Source of the DNA: Bacillota bacterium
Lineage (GTDB): Bacteria > Bacillota > Sulfobacillia > Sulfobacillales > Sulfobacillaceae
Assembly: GCA_021821465.1 (NCBI GenBank)
Contig: JAKACM010000021.1
Span: 1-56,026, forward strand
Direction of reading: 5' to 3'
Length of the DNA: 56,026 nt
Shown: one piece after another, positions 1-8,281 of the stretch
How the letters are laid out: every line of letters begins with the position of its first letter
How positions within the stretch are numbered: position 1 is the stretch's first letter
Program-made: the position numbers and the translations under genes
Notes under the pieces: model-generated
Seen by the model: only the letters and a program-made list of their open reading frames with translations
Database searches by the model: none
What the model was told of the DNA's origin: nothing

Positions 1-40
1 TGATGAACCAGGAACCAAGATTTTCAATCTTCCTGGGAAA

Positions 41-812
41 TCATGTCGGCACGGTGTTTATGCACCAACATCCTGATCTTAATCGCCTTCCGAACGTCTG
101 TCCATGGTAATTTCGGGGCTTTAGAGATAAGTGCTCCAACAAGGGCTCGGCTTCGGTAATATCGGCCGTGGACGCTTTCGTCACCGTCCAGGCGACGGGC
201 AGTTCATAGGTGGCATCCACGATCAGATGCAGTTTGTAGCCAAACCATGTCATGTCATGACTTTCGACCAGATGGTGCCATCGTCTCGTTGTCCGCGATA
301 CTTTTTTTGCCAAAATCGGCATCACCATCTCGACGTCCGTCGGACGTCGGATCCTTCGGCGGACGAGACGCCCAGGAGGGAATCGCTTTGCTGTCAATGG
401 CCAGACGTTCACCGAAATCTGGTAAAAGATCGTTCACGGCATCGACCAGGCGATCAAACAGCGCCTCGATGGCTGGCAGGTGATCGTAGAGACGATCGAA
501 AAAGCGGGTATAGGCCGAAGCCGGGGGCGGATTCGGCCCAGAAAAGCCACAAACCCTCCGTAACTGAGCGTTGCGGCTCAGTTCCCGGCGTAAACTTTCG
601 ATGCTCGGATGCTGAAAGATCATCCCGGCCAACACGGAATTCCACATCGCTCGGACCGGGTAATCGTCTCGCCCGCGTCCGCGGGCGGTTTCCAATGTCC
701 GCATGAGATCCTCATCGGGCAGAGTCTCTACGACCAATTGCAGGCGTTCCAGATCGCCTAACAGTTCGATCTCCTCCCACGAAAACAAGGTGCGCTGTGG
801 TATAATGGCCAT
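41..812 (-). pseudogene. Frameshifted DDE transposase (IS5/IS1182-like)
   Basis: A transposase read on the minus strand in at least two frames. The N-terminal part (812 down to about 255) has a DUF772-like start, with the segment AMWNSVLAGMIFQHPSIESL followed by ERLAIDSKAIPSW, the typical region around the first catalytic Asp. The reading then shifts frame to the segment ending near 41, which contains WFGYKLHLIVDATYELPVAW, the next conserved block of the family. A good SD (GAAGGAG) precedes the ATG at 812. The C-terminal DDE residues are not seen in frame and the sequence near the window edge is again out of frame. I infer a dead insertion sequence continuing left of the window; family assignment between IS5 and IS1182 is tentative. 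Confidence 0.75.
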
Positions 813-836
813 ACGGGTTCACTCCTTCGGTAACGG

Positions 837-1138
837 TTGATTAAACACATCCATTTTACCACAGAGTGGCCCGTTTTTGGTGTCATGACGCCATTTTTTG
901 CGATCTCTGCACGGTGGGGTCAATTTTCCGGAACCGGCCCCGTTTCTCCCCGGAAAACCCCATGCGGTCGTGCAATCTTGGGGGAAAATTTTTTTCGGGG
1001 GTTCTCCAAACCTTGTCCCTGCAGGCTTCCACAACACCGGAAAAGGCTCTTGGAAAATCGGGTACCAGTATTGTGCCCTGGTGGATTAATGTAGGAGAAT
1101 ATCAATCCACGAATAACTTCTAATTCTCACTATTCCAT
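837..1138. other. Intergenic, no gene seen
   Basis: This stretch has open frames on the plus strand, but none has an SD site or a protein-like composition. It contains GC-rich runs such as GGGGTCAATTTTCCGG and CCCCGGAAAACCCC, which could belong to an insertion-sequence end. I see no terminal repeat that proves it. Confidence 0.4.
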
Positions 1139-1152
1139 GAGGAGGGACCTTG

Positions 1153-1647
1153 ATGAACTCTCGGCCACCACACGCATGCCAGGAATTCTTGGAACAGTTG
1201 TATCAAGCCTTATGGGATCGCAGTGAAACGGGCCTCATCGCCTCTCAACCACGCGTCGGACCCGGATCCCGTTATCCTGGGATCACGCGTGAGCAGCTTC
1301 GCCAGCAACATCCAGACTGGAACCTCATCGAACTGGCAGACTGGGAATGGCATATTGATGGCACGCTAAGCCGCTGGTGGCTACGCATTATCGATGAGCG
1401 GGTGCTCGGGCGCGATCGCCCTTATGATTTGGTTCCCTATAACAATCCGTTATTTGTCGAATTATGTGAGGAATTCTATGACGCGCAACATCCAGAACCT
1501 GACAAAAGAATGGATTATTGCATCGGCAGTTTATTCGTTGATATGGAGGAAAAATTACTGGGGCAAACGGAAGCCCTCCGCGCATACGAAGCGGGAGCGA
1601 CTCCCGATAATCCACCAAGGATTCACACCACGACTACCTTTCCCTAG
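1153..1647 (+). CDS. Hypothetical 164-aa protein
   Basis: I do not recognise this gene. An AGGAGGG site at 1139-1145 lies 7 bases before the ATG at 1153, so that ATG is preferred over the TTG at 1150. The product is acidic and rich in Trp, Asp and Glu, with no signal peptide or membrane segment. The middle part contains WNLIELADWEWHIDGTLSRW and the later part RPYDLVPYNNPLFVELCEEF. The composition and the strong SD support a real soluble protein. It stands alone between an IS relic and a 1.5-kb stretch of decayed sequence, so it may be part of an eroded accessory segment. Confidence 0.6.
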   Translation: MNSRPPHACQEFLEQLYQALWDRSETGLIASQPRVGPGSRYPGITREQLRQQHPDWNLIELADWEWHIDGTLSRWWLRIIDERVLGRDRPYDLVPYNNPLFVELCEEFYDAQHPEPDKRMDYCIGSLFVDMEEKLLGQTEALRAYEAGATPDNPPRIHTTTTFP

Positions 1648-2337
1648 CACCTCAGAGATGTTAGGAAGGGAGTGTAATCCCTAGGCACCGAAAGGAGGGA
1701 GGGATTAGCCTCGTTGGCCTTGGATGACGAAATGAGGGGGCGCGATCAAGGGTTGCAGTTTGAGATAGCGATATAACGTTACCTGCTACATCTGTAATAG
1801 GAGTACGTGTAGTTAACGAAAGACTAGCCGATCCATTTTATGGATATTAACCGTTAGGAAATTAGGCTATGACATATGACACACATTGTGAACTATTGCG
1901 TAGGGTTACGGCTTGCATCACATGCAATAACAACACCATAGATGCCATAGATACAAAGGCGTATACAGGATCGGTTGCGTTTGCCACACAAGTCCCTGCC
2001 ACCGGGTGGGACTTGTGTGATTTTGGGGAACGTGGTGAGCTTCACCAGCGTTATCGCAAGGGGCAAGAAGATCAACTCAGTGTGGCGGCGCTACTCTTTA
2101 ACCTTGCCCGAAGACATACCTCACGGTGACTTACGGCTCTTACACTCAAAACGGATCGACGACTTTACATGACAAGCCGCTCCTATTCATAAACGGGATC
2201 ACTTAACGGAGCTTTTCGTTCCATGACTACACATCCCTCTGATTGTATGCACCAGATTTTGGCATAACAAGAACGCAAAGCAAAGCGTTTAGAGGAACCT
2301 CAGAGGTAAATAGATTTCTGTGCCAGGAGGCTCACCG
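1648..2337. other. Intergenic with a hairpin, no supported gene
   Basis: Open frames here (for example from 1869) lack SD sites and look random. The only clear structure is the perfect 12-bp inverted repeat at 1985-2019. The stretch is probably decayed accessory DNA. Confidence 0.4.
1985..2019. repeat. Perfect 12-bp inverted repeat (hairpin)
   Basis: CACACAAGTCCC at 1985-1996 pairs perfectly with GGGACTTGTGTG at 2008-2019 around an 11-base loop. There is no T-tract on either side, so an ordinary intrinsic terminator is unlikely. It may be an end or regulatory hairpin of a lost mobile element. Confidence 0.6.
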
Positions 2338-2658
2338 ATGCGTCAGCAACTGAAAACCCTCTCAACGGCCAGGGGTTGCATTTTCTCGGCACATTTGCCC
2401 GCTTTGGCGAGAAAAACGGCTATCGGAAGCCGGAACGCACCATCTTGTTAACGGATATTTGTCGCAACATCTTGTGACCCAGCCGATGTTTGACGCCTTG
2501 TTTGCCGGATATGCATTCATGAAACTCAACCCCGTATCGTAATCCGTGGAGTTGGTGTTACCCATGTTTGAAGCGCTGCCCTCTCGAAAGAAAAGGACTC
2601 CGTCGCATATATTGCACGTCAGTTGCTTAACCAGTTACTCAAAGAGGTTGAACGGTAG
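2338..2658 (+). pseudogene. Decayed gene(s): small phage/ICE-type protein fused to helicase-like relic
   Basis: A very good SD (AGGAGG) lies 7 bases before the ATG at 2338, and the first codons give MRQQLKTLSTARG. From about 2376 another frame continues sensibly as LHFLGTFARFGEKNGYRKPE, as in small accessory proteins of mobile regions. From about 2448 a third frame gives HLVTQPMFDALFAGYAFMKL followed by NPVS, which resembles an internal block of type ISP restriction or DEAD/DEAH predicted helicases. Later fragments include VAYIARQLLNQLLKEVER before a TAG at 2656. At least three frame changes within 320 bases show a dead, possibly chimeric gene. The helicase resemblance is from memory of the family and is moderate. 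Confidence 0.45.
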
Positions 2659-3214
2659 GCTGTTCTTATTTCTGCGGAATAGCGACAAGTCGTGATGCAT
2701 GGGTTTACAAATTTTCATTAAACACGGTTGGTGATAGGATACAATTACTTATCACATTCTACAATAGACTGGTCGTGATCCATCCGGGTAGCGTCGATAT
2801 TGCAAATGATGGATTTTGCGATTGACCGGATTGACGATGCGTAATAAGTCGTGAGAAAGGCGATCCAACACACAAGGTTTTTTGTTGAGGGGGTTCTTGC
2901 TCTTGGGAGTATCGGGACGTGGCTTAGACTTCACTGGTATCGGGAAGACTTTGCATAAGAGACGAGGGTGTATAAATATTAAACAGGTAGCTTGGCATCG
3001 GAATCCTCAATATCGGATCATAGTCAGAGGGACATTTATTCATACGCGTCATTTGTTCGTTCGATTCATGGTAAATTGGTCTCCGTTTCATGAGGTTATC
3101 GTGTATTTTTCACCAACGGCAACGCGGAGGAATCTTTTTTTCACTGCATGGCATAGTTGAAGGACACCTTCATTTATTGTGTAGTACCCTATGACCCCAC
3201 CATAAAAACCGAAG
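2659..3214. other. AT-rich intergenic stretch, no supported gene
   Basis: Short open frames on both strands (for example about 2752-2934 on the minus strand) have no SD and no recognisable motif. A partial dyad, GTGATA and TATCAC around 2732-2756, is seen. Probably remnants of accessory genes. Confidence 0.35.
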
Positions 3215-3358
3215 TTATAATATTTTTTGAATGAAGCGATAGGCTAGATAAACTATACCTAGTCCTGTTCCTACAACGAGAACGAACGCAAGAATGTAAA
3301 AGGCTAAACTAGCCAACCATATTCCCGCAAGTTGTAAATAGCCCCATAAGCCACGCAT
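3215..3358 (-). CDS. 47-aa small membrane protein
   Basis: A short gene with ATG at 3358 and TAA at 3215-3217. It is preceded on the minus strand by a strong SD, GGAGGAGTG, a few bases upstream. The product begins MRGLWGYLQLAGIWLASLAF and continues with one or two hydrophobic stretches (about residues 9-32 and 33-41). It ends in a basic tail, YRFIQKIL. It has no cytoplasmic domain and is likely a single-pass or hairpin membrane peptide. No partner gene is adjacent; it lies about 100 bases from the CRISPR remnant. Function unknown; it could be a toxin-like, regulatory or stress peptide. The strong SD and coherent hydrophobic composition are the reasons to call it. Confidence 0.6.
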   Translation of the reverse strand: MRGLWGYLQLAGIWLASLAFYILAFVLVVGTGLGIVYLAYRFIQKIL

Positions 3359-3454
3359 TAGCACTCCTCCATCACTAAGCACATTTTATACATTATATGT
3401 TCTATATAAAAAGGAAAAGGTAGCAATCCAACCCTAATCAGACCGTGGGTCAGT

Positions 3455-3553
3455 GTTGATAGCTTACCTATGAGGAATTGAAACGTCCAATAAAATTCCG
3501 AGTAATTTGGCCCTGTTTGTCCTGTTGATAGCTTACCTATGAGGAATTGAAAC
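3455..3553. CRISPR. Minimal CRISPR array: two repeats, one spacer
   Basis: Two identical 30-base repeats lie at 3455-3484 and 3524-3553. Each begins GTTGATAGCTTACC and ends GAGGAATTGAAAC, the terminal GAATTGAAAC being typical of type I (especially I-B-like) and type III repeats. They flank a single 39-base spacer at 3485-3523. No third repeat follows and no cas gene is in the window. It is either an orphan array relying on Cas proteins elsewhere or an array cut down by deletion. The GAAAC end suggests reading from left to right. Confidence 0.85.
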
Positions 3554-4474
3554 CTGATTTACTGTCATAAGAATTTTCCAGCGGATGTAAAGGGATTGGA
3601 ACGGCTCCGTTTTCCTTCTGTCGTAAAGGCAAGAAATGTGTTCGGATCCCCTTCCCCTCTAAAGGTGATATCCCGGCGTCAAACTTGGCCATTTATTGGG
3701 TGGCAATCAGAACGGGTGCAAGAACTAAGCCATCATCAAGCGATTCACGGGTATTGCCCTGGCATCCACTGACTTTTTCGACGACTGCCCCGGTTCTACT
3801 TCAGGGGCTGTCTCTGACGCTTCCCACCAAATGTCACTAGATTTCGCTGCCCAACTCGAGTCAAAGGGTAAGGCTCAAGATATTGTCCAGTCTTGTATGG
3901 TCAATGCAACCTACTCGCAGAGCCACGGATGTACTTTGGTCACAATACGACGCGCATCCAGTTAACACGTTCCGCCCGACACCACCCACATTTGTCGAAC
4001 ATCAAGCCGAATGGATCATCCTTCAACGAGGACAAAGCGGCGGTAGACCATAATGCATGATGATGCCTTCATCGACTCGGTTGCTGAGTCTGTTGCCGTA
4101 CAGAAAATCTTGGATTAAGGTCACGAGAGCGGGAACGTTCGTTACAGCGGCATTCCCTCCCCTCGTCCCGCCTAATTTGTTGCTTTTAGGCCTGATTTGC
4201 GGTTCCCGCCATGGAATGGGGGAATTCGTCTTTGACTGTCTACGGCCCTTCCTACTCAGGTCTTGCTGCAAGTTGCCACACTGTTTAAAGAAAAAGGGAA
4301 TGGATCGTACGACGCAGTGATCTCCGATCGTCCGAACCTACTTCGGTTGCATCGGCCGATCCTGCGTGCCCGACTCTCCACCTAAAATCATCCAGCTATC
4401 CTTCACCCTGATCCCCCGGCACACCGGCCTTTTGTAAAACCTGCCCATGGACGGGTTTCCCTAGTTTGATCAAT
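3554..4474. other. Decayed region with short protein-like fragments
   Basis: No intact gene is supported. On the plus strand, one frame from about 3573 reads FPADVKGLERLRFPSVVKAR in a run of roughly 55 codons ending near 3772. A second frame follows to a TAA near 3965, and a third to about 4051. None has a start codon with SD and each ends in a stop, so they look like fragments of one or more dead genes. Two overlapping opposite-strand frames at 4023-4320 have random-looking composition. Confidence 0.35.
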
Positions 4475-5563
4475 CTAAGTCCTTTCCCGAATCTTCTTCA
4501 GTCGATTGGCGAGTTCTGTGACCCCGGAGGCTTGACCGGCAGTAAGTTCTGCTGCGGCCGTGAGTTGTTCGATAGCGCTTGTGGCTGCTTGAATGCTGTC
4601 GTGAATGAGGTGTGTTGCCCGTGAGACACTCGTCACCGCTTCGTCAATGGTTCCAAAGGACGTTGTAACCTCTTGGGTCAAATGCAGTTCTTGGGCTTGC
4701 ATCGTACCCGCTTCCTTGAGAGTATGGTTGAGATCGTGCAGACGGGTTTCAATTCCCTTGATGGCCTCATCAATGTGCTGTGTGGCCTGTCGGGAGCCTT
4801 CTGAGAGTTTCTTGACCTCGTCTGCCACCACCGCAAACCCGCGTCCCGCTTCCCCGGCCCGTGCAGCTTCTATCGCCGCGTTTAAGGCGAGCAAATTGGT
4901 TTGGCGGGCAATCTCTTCAATGAAGGAGGTAGAGTTGGAAATATCTTGCATTTGTTCCTCGAGCAATGCTTGAGCTTGGGCTACATTGTTCATCGTGGTA
5001 TTCACGCTGCCGCTGTGCGTGCTGAGCTGGCCCACAATTTGGTGTCCCGATTGCGCCAGAGTGCGGGCGTCTTCTGTTTGCTGCTGAATTGCCTTTGCTT
5101 GATCGGCTAGTGCCGTGAAGGTTTCTTGTAGGTGAAGAATGGCCGCATGCGTTTCTTCGGCCGTGGCCGACAAGTTCTCGGCGTGTTGCCATAACTCGTT
5201 TTCCGTGTGTTCAATATGTGATTCATTCAGGGTAGAACTTGCCGCAGTGAGGCATCCGACGACCCCCTGGTCCGCTCCTGCTCGAATCGGAATGGCGGTG
5301 GCCCGGTAAGGAACCCCAAAGAGCGTCTCGTCGCGTTCTTCTCTGACGGTATGACCTAAAGTGATGGCCTTGTGGCTGACTGTGCCTGCGGGAATGGGCT
5401 GGCCATCACGGATACCCAGATCAATGTCTTGGCCAGGCAGGACCCGAATAAAGGTGTCTCGGTCGGCGAGAATTATTTCGGTGTCTGTGGAATAGGATCG
5501 CTGAAGTTCTGGCAACAGTGCCCCCAGGATTGTCATGATGTTATCCATAGGAAGCGTTTCCAT
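4475..5563 (-). CDS. Soluble methyl-accepting chemotaxis-type signal transducer
   Basis: The C-terminal half carries the MCP signalling hairpin tip, with [20 protein letters not shown] followed by [18 protein letters not shown]. This is the region that docks CheA/CheW in the family. The N-terminal 110 residues look like a small ligand- or redox-sensing domain of PAS/GAF size, containing [12 protein letters not shown]. No membrane segments are present, so it is a cytoplasmic transducer. I chose the ATG at 5563 (preceded by AGAGGGGG) over the longer frame from 5656, whose first 31 residues look non-coding; another ATG is at 5548. No other chemotaxis gene is nearby. Long stretches of heptad-like sequence either side of the tip fit the four-helix bundle. 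Confidence 0.85.
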   Translation of the reverse strand: METLPMDNIMTILGALLPELQRSYSTDTEIILADRDTFIRVLPGQDIDLGIRDGQPIPAGTVSHKAITLGHTVREERDETLFGVPYRATAIPIRAGADQGVVGCLTAASSTLNESHIEHTENELWQHAENLSATAEETHAAILHLQETFTALADQAKAIQQQTEDARTLAQSGHQIVGQLSTHSGSVNTTMNNVAQAQALLEEQMQDISNSTSFIEEIARQTNLLALNAAIEAARAGEAGRGFAVVADEVKKLSEGSRQATQHIDEAIKGIETRLHDLNHTLKEAGTMQAQELHLTQEVTTSFGTIDEAVTSVSRATHLIHDSIQAATSAIEQLTAAAELTAGQASGVTELANRLKKIRERT

Positions 5564-6023
5564 GTGCGGTGAATCCCCCTCTTTTTTTGAAATAGGGCCG
5601 ACAACAACTAAGTCTAATGCCCGGAGTGAGGCGTCTAACAGACGAAATCTCAACACTTTTGAATACGCCCTTGTCGTGGCAAAACCCTTTTTTCCGATGG
5701 AAGAGAATTGAGAACTACGTGGTTTGTCGGCATGGGGGCCGTCCGCAGAATGTCCTTGATGCCACTGACCATGTCTTTTGCGTATGCCTACGGCCCGCGA
5801 TTGTTGTCAAAGATGGGGCGTAAGTCTCTACTTCTAGATTTATCTGTTAATTCCGATAAATAACACGAGGCCATCAATAATTACGCAATCAGTGACATCC
5901 TCTGACCGCGTTCAGCTATAATGGTTGAAAGAAAAATAAGAATTTTGAACATGTAACATAAGAGAGCACCGATGTGCTTGATGCCGCAAAATGACCCTAA
6001 TCAGAAGGGTGGTGGCATGAATT
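5564..6023. other. Divergent intergenic region between the transducer and the POR operon
   Basis: About 460 bases hold the promoter regions for the leftward transducer gene and the rightward oxidoreductase operon. Open frames here lack SD sites. A TATAAT hexamer at 5917-5922 is the best promoter element seen. Confidence 0.4.
5892..5922 (+). promoter_or_regulatory. Possible promoter of the POR operon
   Basis: GTGACA at 5892-5897 and TATAAT at 5917-5922 are separated by 19 bases, slightly long for a housekeeping sigma promoter. It lies about 100 bases upstream of the first gene of the operon. Weak on the -35 side. Confidence 0.3.
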
Positions 6024-7340
6024 ATGTCATTTGCATTACAAGAAAATTTTCCGGAACTCAAACCCCCTTTGACACCTATGGCAATTCAAGAAGAAGCCAG
6101 TCGGTGCCTGGAGTGTGGAGGAGCATACGATCGTGCACCGTGTGCCAGTGCTTGCCCCAGTGGAATTGACATTCCCGCATTCATCTCCGCTCTTCACAAG
6201 GGCGATTTCGCTTCCGCCAACCGCATCGTATTTTCCGAAAATCCTTTGGCCGGAACTTGTGCCCGTGTTTGCCCCACACCGGTTCTGTGCGAAGGAGCAT
6301 GTGTATTGTCTTTCGTAGGACTGCCTGCGGTGGATATTGGCCGGCTACAACGAGCCGCGGCTGATTTCGCTCCGAACCGCCTTAATGTGCCTTCTCTTAA
6401 AGATCACACCGGCCGTGTTGCCATCATTGGTGCGGGTCCTACAGGCTTGGCTCTGGCCGCCGAACTCGCCGGCATGGGAGAGAGGGTGACAATATATGAC
6501 GAAAATCCGGATCCCGGAGGCATGGTGAGGTATGCCATTGCCCCATACCGGCAACAGGTTGAACCTCTTGACAGTGAAATTCAACCCTTGCGGGAACGAG
6601 GTGTAAAATTTCGCTTTAATACCCGCATTGCCGGACGCGAGGCGTTTTTGGCTCTGGAGGCCGAATCCGACGCCATCTTCCTTGGTGTCGGGTTAGGTGC
6701 TGATGTTGATCCCCATCTCCCCGGACAGCATCTCTTTGGTGTTTGGCAGGCCTTAGCGTTTATTCGGGCTTTAAAGGACGGAAACCCTCTGGCCGTAGGG
6801 CGTTCGACGGTGGTGATTGGTGGGGGAAATACCGCCATGGATGTGGCCCGGGAGGCCTTGCGCTTGGGATCCGAGCAAGTCATTGTTGTCTACCGGCGAG
6901 ACCGAGAGTCCATGCCAGCCTATGGTTATGAGATTCAGGAGGCTGAGAAGGAAGGGATCCGCTTTAATTGGCTGGCTGCTCCCATTCGTTTTCTTGGGAC
7001 TGCTTGGTTGGAAGGCATTGAGTGCCAGTATCAGGAATTGATCCATCGTTCCGGCTCCAGATCGGAACCCCGCGCTATTCCGGACGCATTATTCACTCTT
7101 AAGGCCGATACCGCCATTATTGCCATCGGCCAGTCAGTGCGCCGCGAATTGAGTGAGTGGGTGCCGGGACTGCAATTTGAACACGGAAAGCTGATCGTTA
7201 ATCCCGAAAACGGGCAAACTCGCAATCCGAAATATTTTGCCGGAGGAGACGTGGTCGGGGGGCAAAGTGTGGTGGAGGCAGTAAAATGGGCCAAACAGGC
7301 CGCCAAAGGAATCCATCAATATCTGGCAGGTGAGAAATAA
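6024..7340 (+). CDS. GltD/PreT-like FAD-dependent NAD(P)H oxidoreductase with N-terminal Fe-S domain
   Basis: A 438-aa flavoprotein of the glutamate synthase beta-subunit / dihydropyrimidine dehydrogenase domain I-II family. The N-terminal domain has the two conserved cysteine groups for [4Fe-4S] clusters, CLECGG-CASACP and CARVCP-CEGAC. The FAD Rossmann motif is IIGAGPTGLALAAELAGMGE (about 133-152). The NAD(P)H site is VVIGGGNTAMDVAREALRLG (about 263-282), followed by the basic loop YRRDRESMPA. The start is the ATG at 6024, with GGTGG 8 bases upstream. It overlaps the next gene by one base, so it is translationally coupled to the 2-oxoacid oxidoreductase subunits. I infer that it shuttles electrons between ferredoxin and NAD(P)(H) for that enzyme. 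Confidence 0.88.
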   Translation: MSFALQENFPELKPPLTPMAIQEEASRCLECGGAYDRAPCASACPSGIDIPAFISALHKGDFASANRIVFSENPLAGTCARVCPTPVLCEGACVLSFVGLPAVDIGRLQRAAADFAPNRLNVPSLKDHTGRVAIIGAGPTGLALAAELAGMGERVTIYDENPDPGGMVRYAIAPYRQQVEPLDSEIQPLRERGVKFRFNTRIAGREAFLALEAESDAIFLGVGLGADVDPHLPGQHLFGVWQALAFIRALKDGNPLAVGRSTVVIGGGNTAMDVAREALRLGSEQVIVVYRRDRESMPAYGYEIQEAEKEGIRFNWLAAPIRFLGTAWLEGIECQYQELIHRSGSRSEPRAIPDALFTLKADTAIIAIGQSVRRELSEWVPGLQFEHGKLIVNPENGQTRNPKYFAGGDVVGGQSVVEAVKWAKQAAKGIHQYLAGEK

Positions 7341-8281
7341 TGCTGGAAATACGCTTTCACGGAAGAGGCGGGCAAGGGGCCAAAACCGCATCGCAACTGC
7401 TCGCTGTGGCTTTTTTGGACGCAGGGCGGTACCCTCAGGCCTTTCCGGAATACGGTCCGGAACGGACCGGTGCCCCCATGATGGCTTATACTCGGGTCGA
7501 TGATCGGCCGATACGTCTACATGCGGCCATTACCGAACCTGACGTGGTGGTTGTGCTGGATCCTTCACTGATGGAAGAACAGAACGTGACGGAAGGGCTC
7601 AGTTCCCAAGGTTTTTTAGTGGTGAACACCGGAGGATCGGATTTGAGTGTGCATCTTCCTAATATCGCGAGTTCGATACTGGCAGTTCCCGCCGATGAAC
7701 TCGCGCAAAATGCCGGGGCACGGCACGCAAACACCGTAATGGCTGGCGTCATCGGTGCTCTATTGGGAGAGCCGTCTTTGGAACAGTTGTTGAAGGCAGT
7801 CGATGAGGTATTCGATCGCCTGCCGGAACCCGTTCGCTACCACAACCGACAATCGGTGCAAGAAGGTTATGCCTACGCACTGAATGCGTTGACGACTTTG
7901 GACAATAAAACTGACGAAATGTCCATGTCATCCGCTTCACCGTCTTCGTCCCGTTCCGAGGGGGTCAATGCGTCCGGAAGGGGGAGGGCGGGAGCCATGA
8001 TCCGTCCTGATGATTATCCCGTGCCCTTAACCGGCGGATGGCGCATGGGGAAAAAACCGGCGGTGTTTTTGAACCGCTGTGTGAATTGTCTTTTGTGCTG
8101 GCAATTTTGTCCCGACGATGCGGTAGTCCTCGAAGGCAATACTTTTTTGGGATTCGATTATGCTTTCTGTAAAGGATGCGAAATATGTGATGCCGTTTGT
8201 CCCACCCAAGCTGTGGTGATGATTGATGAACAGGCCCCGGTGGGATCCTTGGGGCAATTAAAGGAGGGGTCGGCATCGTGA
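7340..8281 (+). CDS. 2-oxoacid:ferredoxin oxidoreductase, fused gamma and delta subunits
   Basis: The N-terminal 180 residues are the gamma (CoA-binding) subunit, with the family motifs GRGGQGAKTASQLL and EYGPERTGAPMMAYTRVDD. A Ser/Gly-rich linker (about residues 195-215) follows. The C-terminal part is a delta-type ferredoxin with two [4Fe-4S] motifs, CVNCLLCWQFCPDDA and CKGCEICDAVCPTQA. In many bacteria and archaea these are separate PorG and PorD subunits, so here they are fused. The gene begins at the last base of the previous stop and overlaps the alpha-subunit gene by 4 bases. Role: passing electrons from thiamine-bound intermediates to ferredoxin during reversible oxidative decarboxylation of pyruvate or another 2-oxoacid. 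Confidence 0.9.
   Translation: MLEIRFHGRGGQGAKTASQLLAVAFLDAGRYPQAFPEYGPERTGAPMMAYTRVDDRPIRLHAAITEPDVVVVLDPSLMEEQNVTEGLSSQGFLVVNTGGSDLSVHLPNIASSILAVPADELAQNAGARHANTVMAGVIGALLGEPSLEQLLKAVDEVFDRLPEPVRYHNRQSVQEGYAYALNALTTLDNKTDEMSMSSASPSSSRSEGVNASGRGRAGAMIRPDDYPVPLTGGWRMGKKPAVFLNRCVNCLLCWQFCPDDAVVLEGNTFLGFDYAFCKGCEICDAVCPTQAVVMIDEQAPVGSLGQLKEGSAS

Noticed and set aside
131..706. Long plus-strand open frame of 191 codons
   Set aside because: It is the antisense shadow of the transposase relic; no SD, odd composition rich in Arg and Ser.
866..1123. Overlapping plus-strand open frames before the first hypothetical gene
   Set aside because: No SD, Cys/Pro-rich random-looking translation, and three overlapping frames with equal merit.
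1869..2129. 86-codon plus-strand frame
   Set aside because: No SD and no recognisable motif; it spans the 1985-2019 hairpin.
4023..4320. Opposite-strand open frames of 82-87 codons
   Set aside because: Neither has an SD or protein-like composition; they are mutual shadows in decayed DNA.
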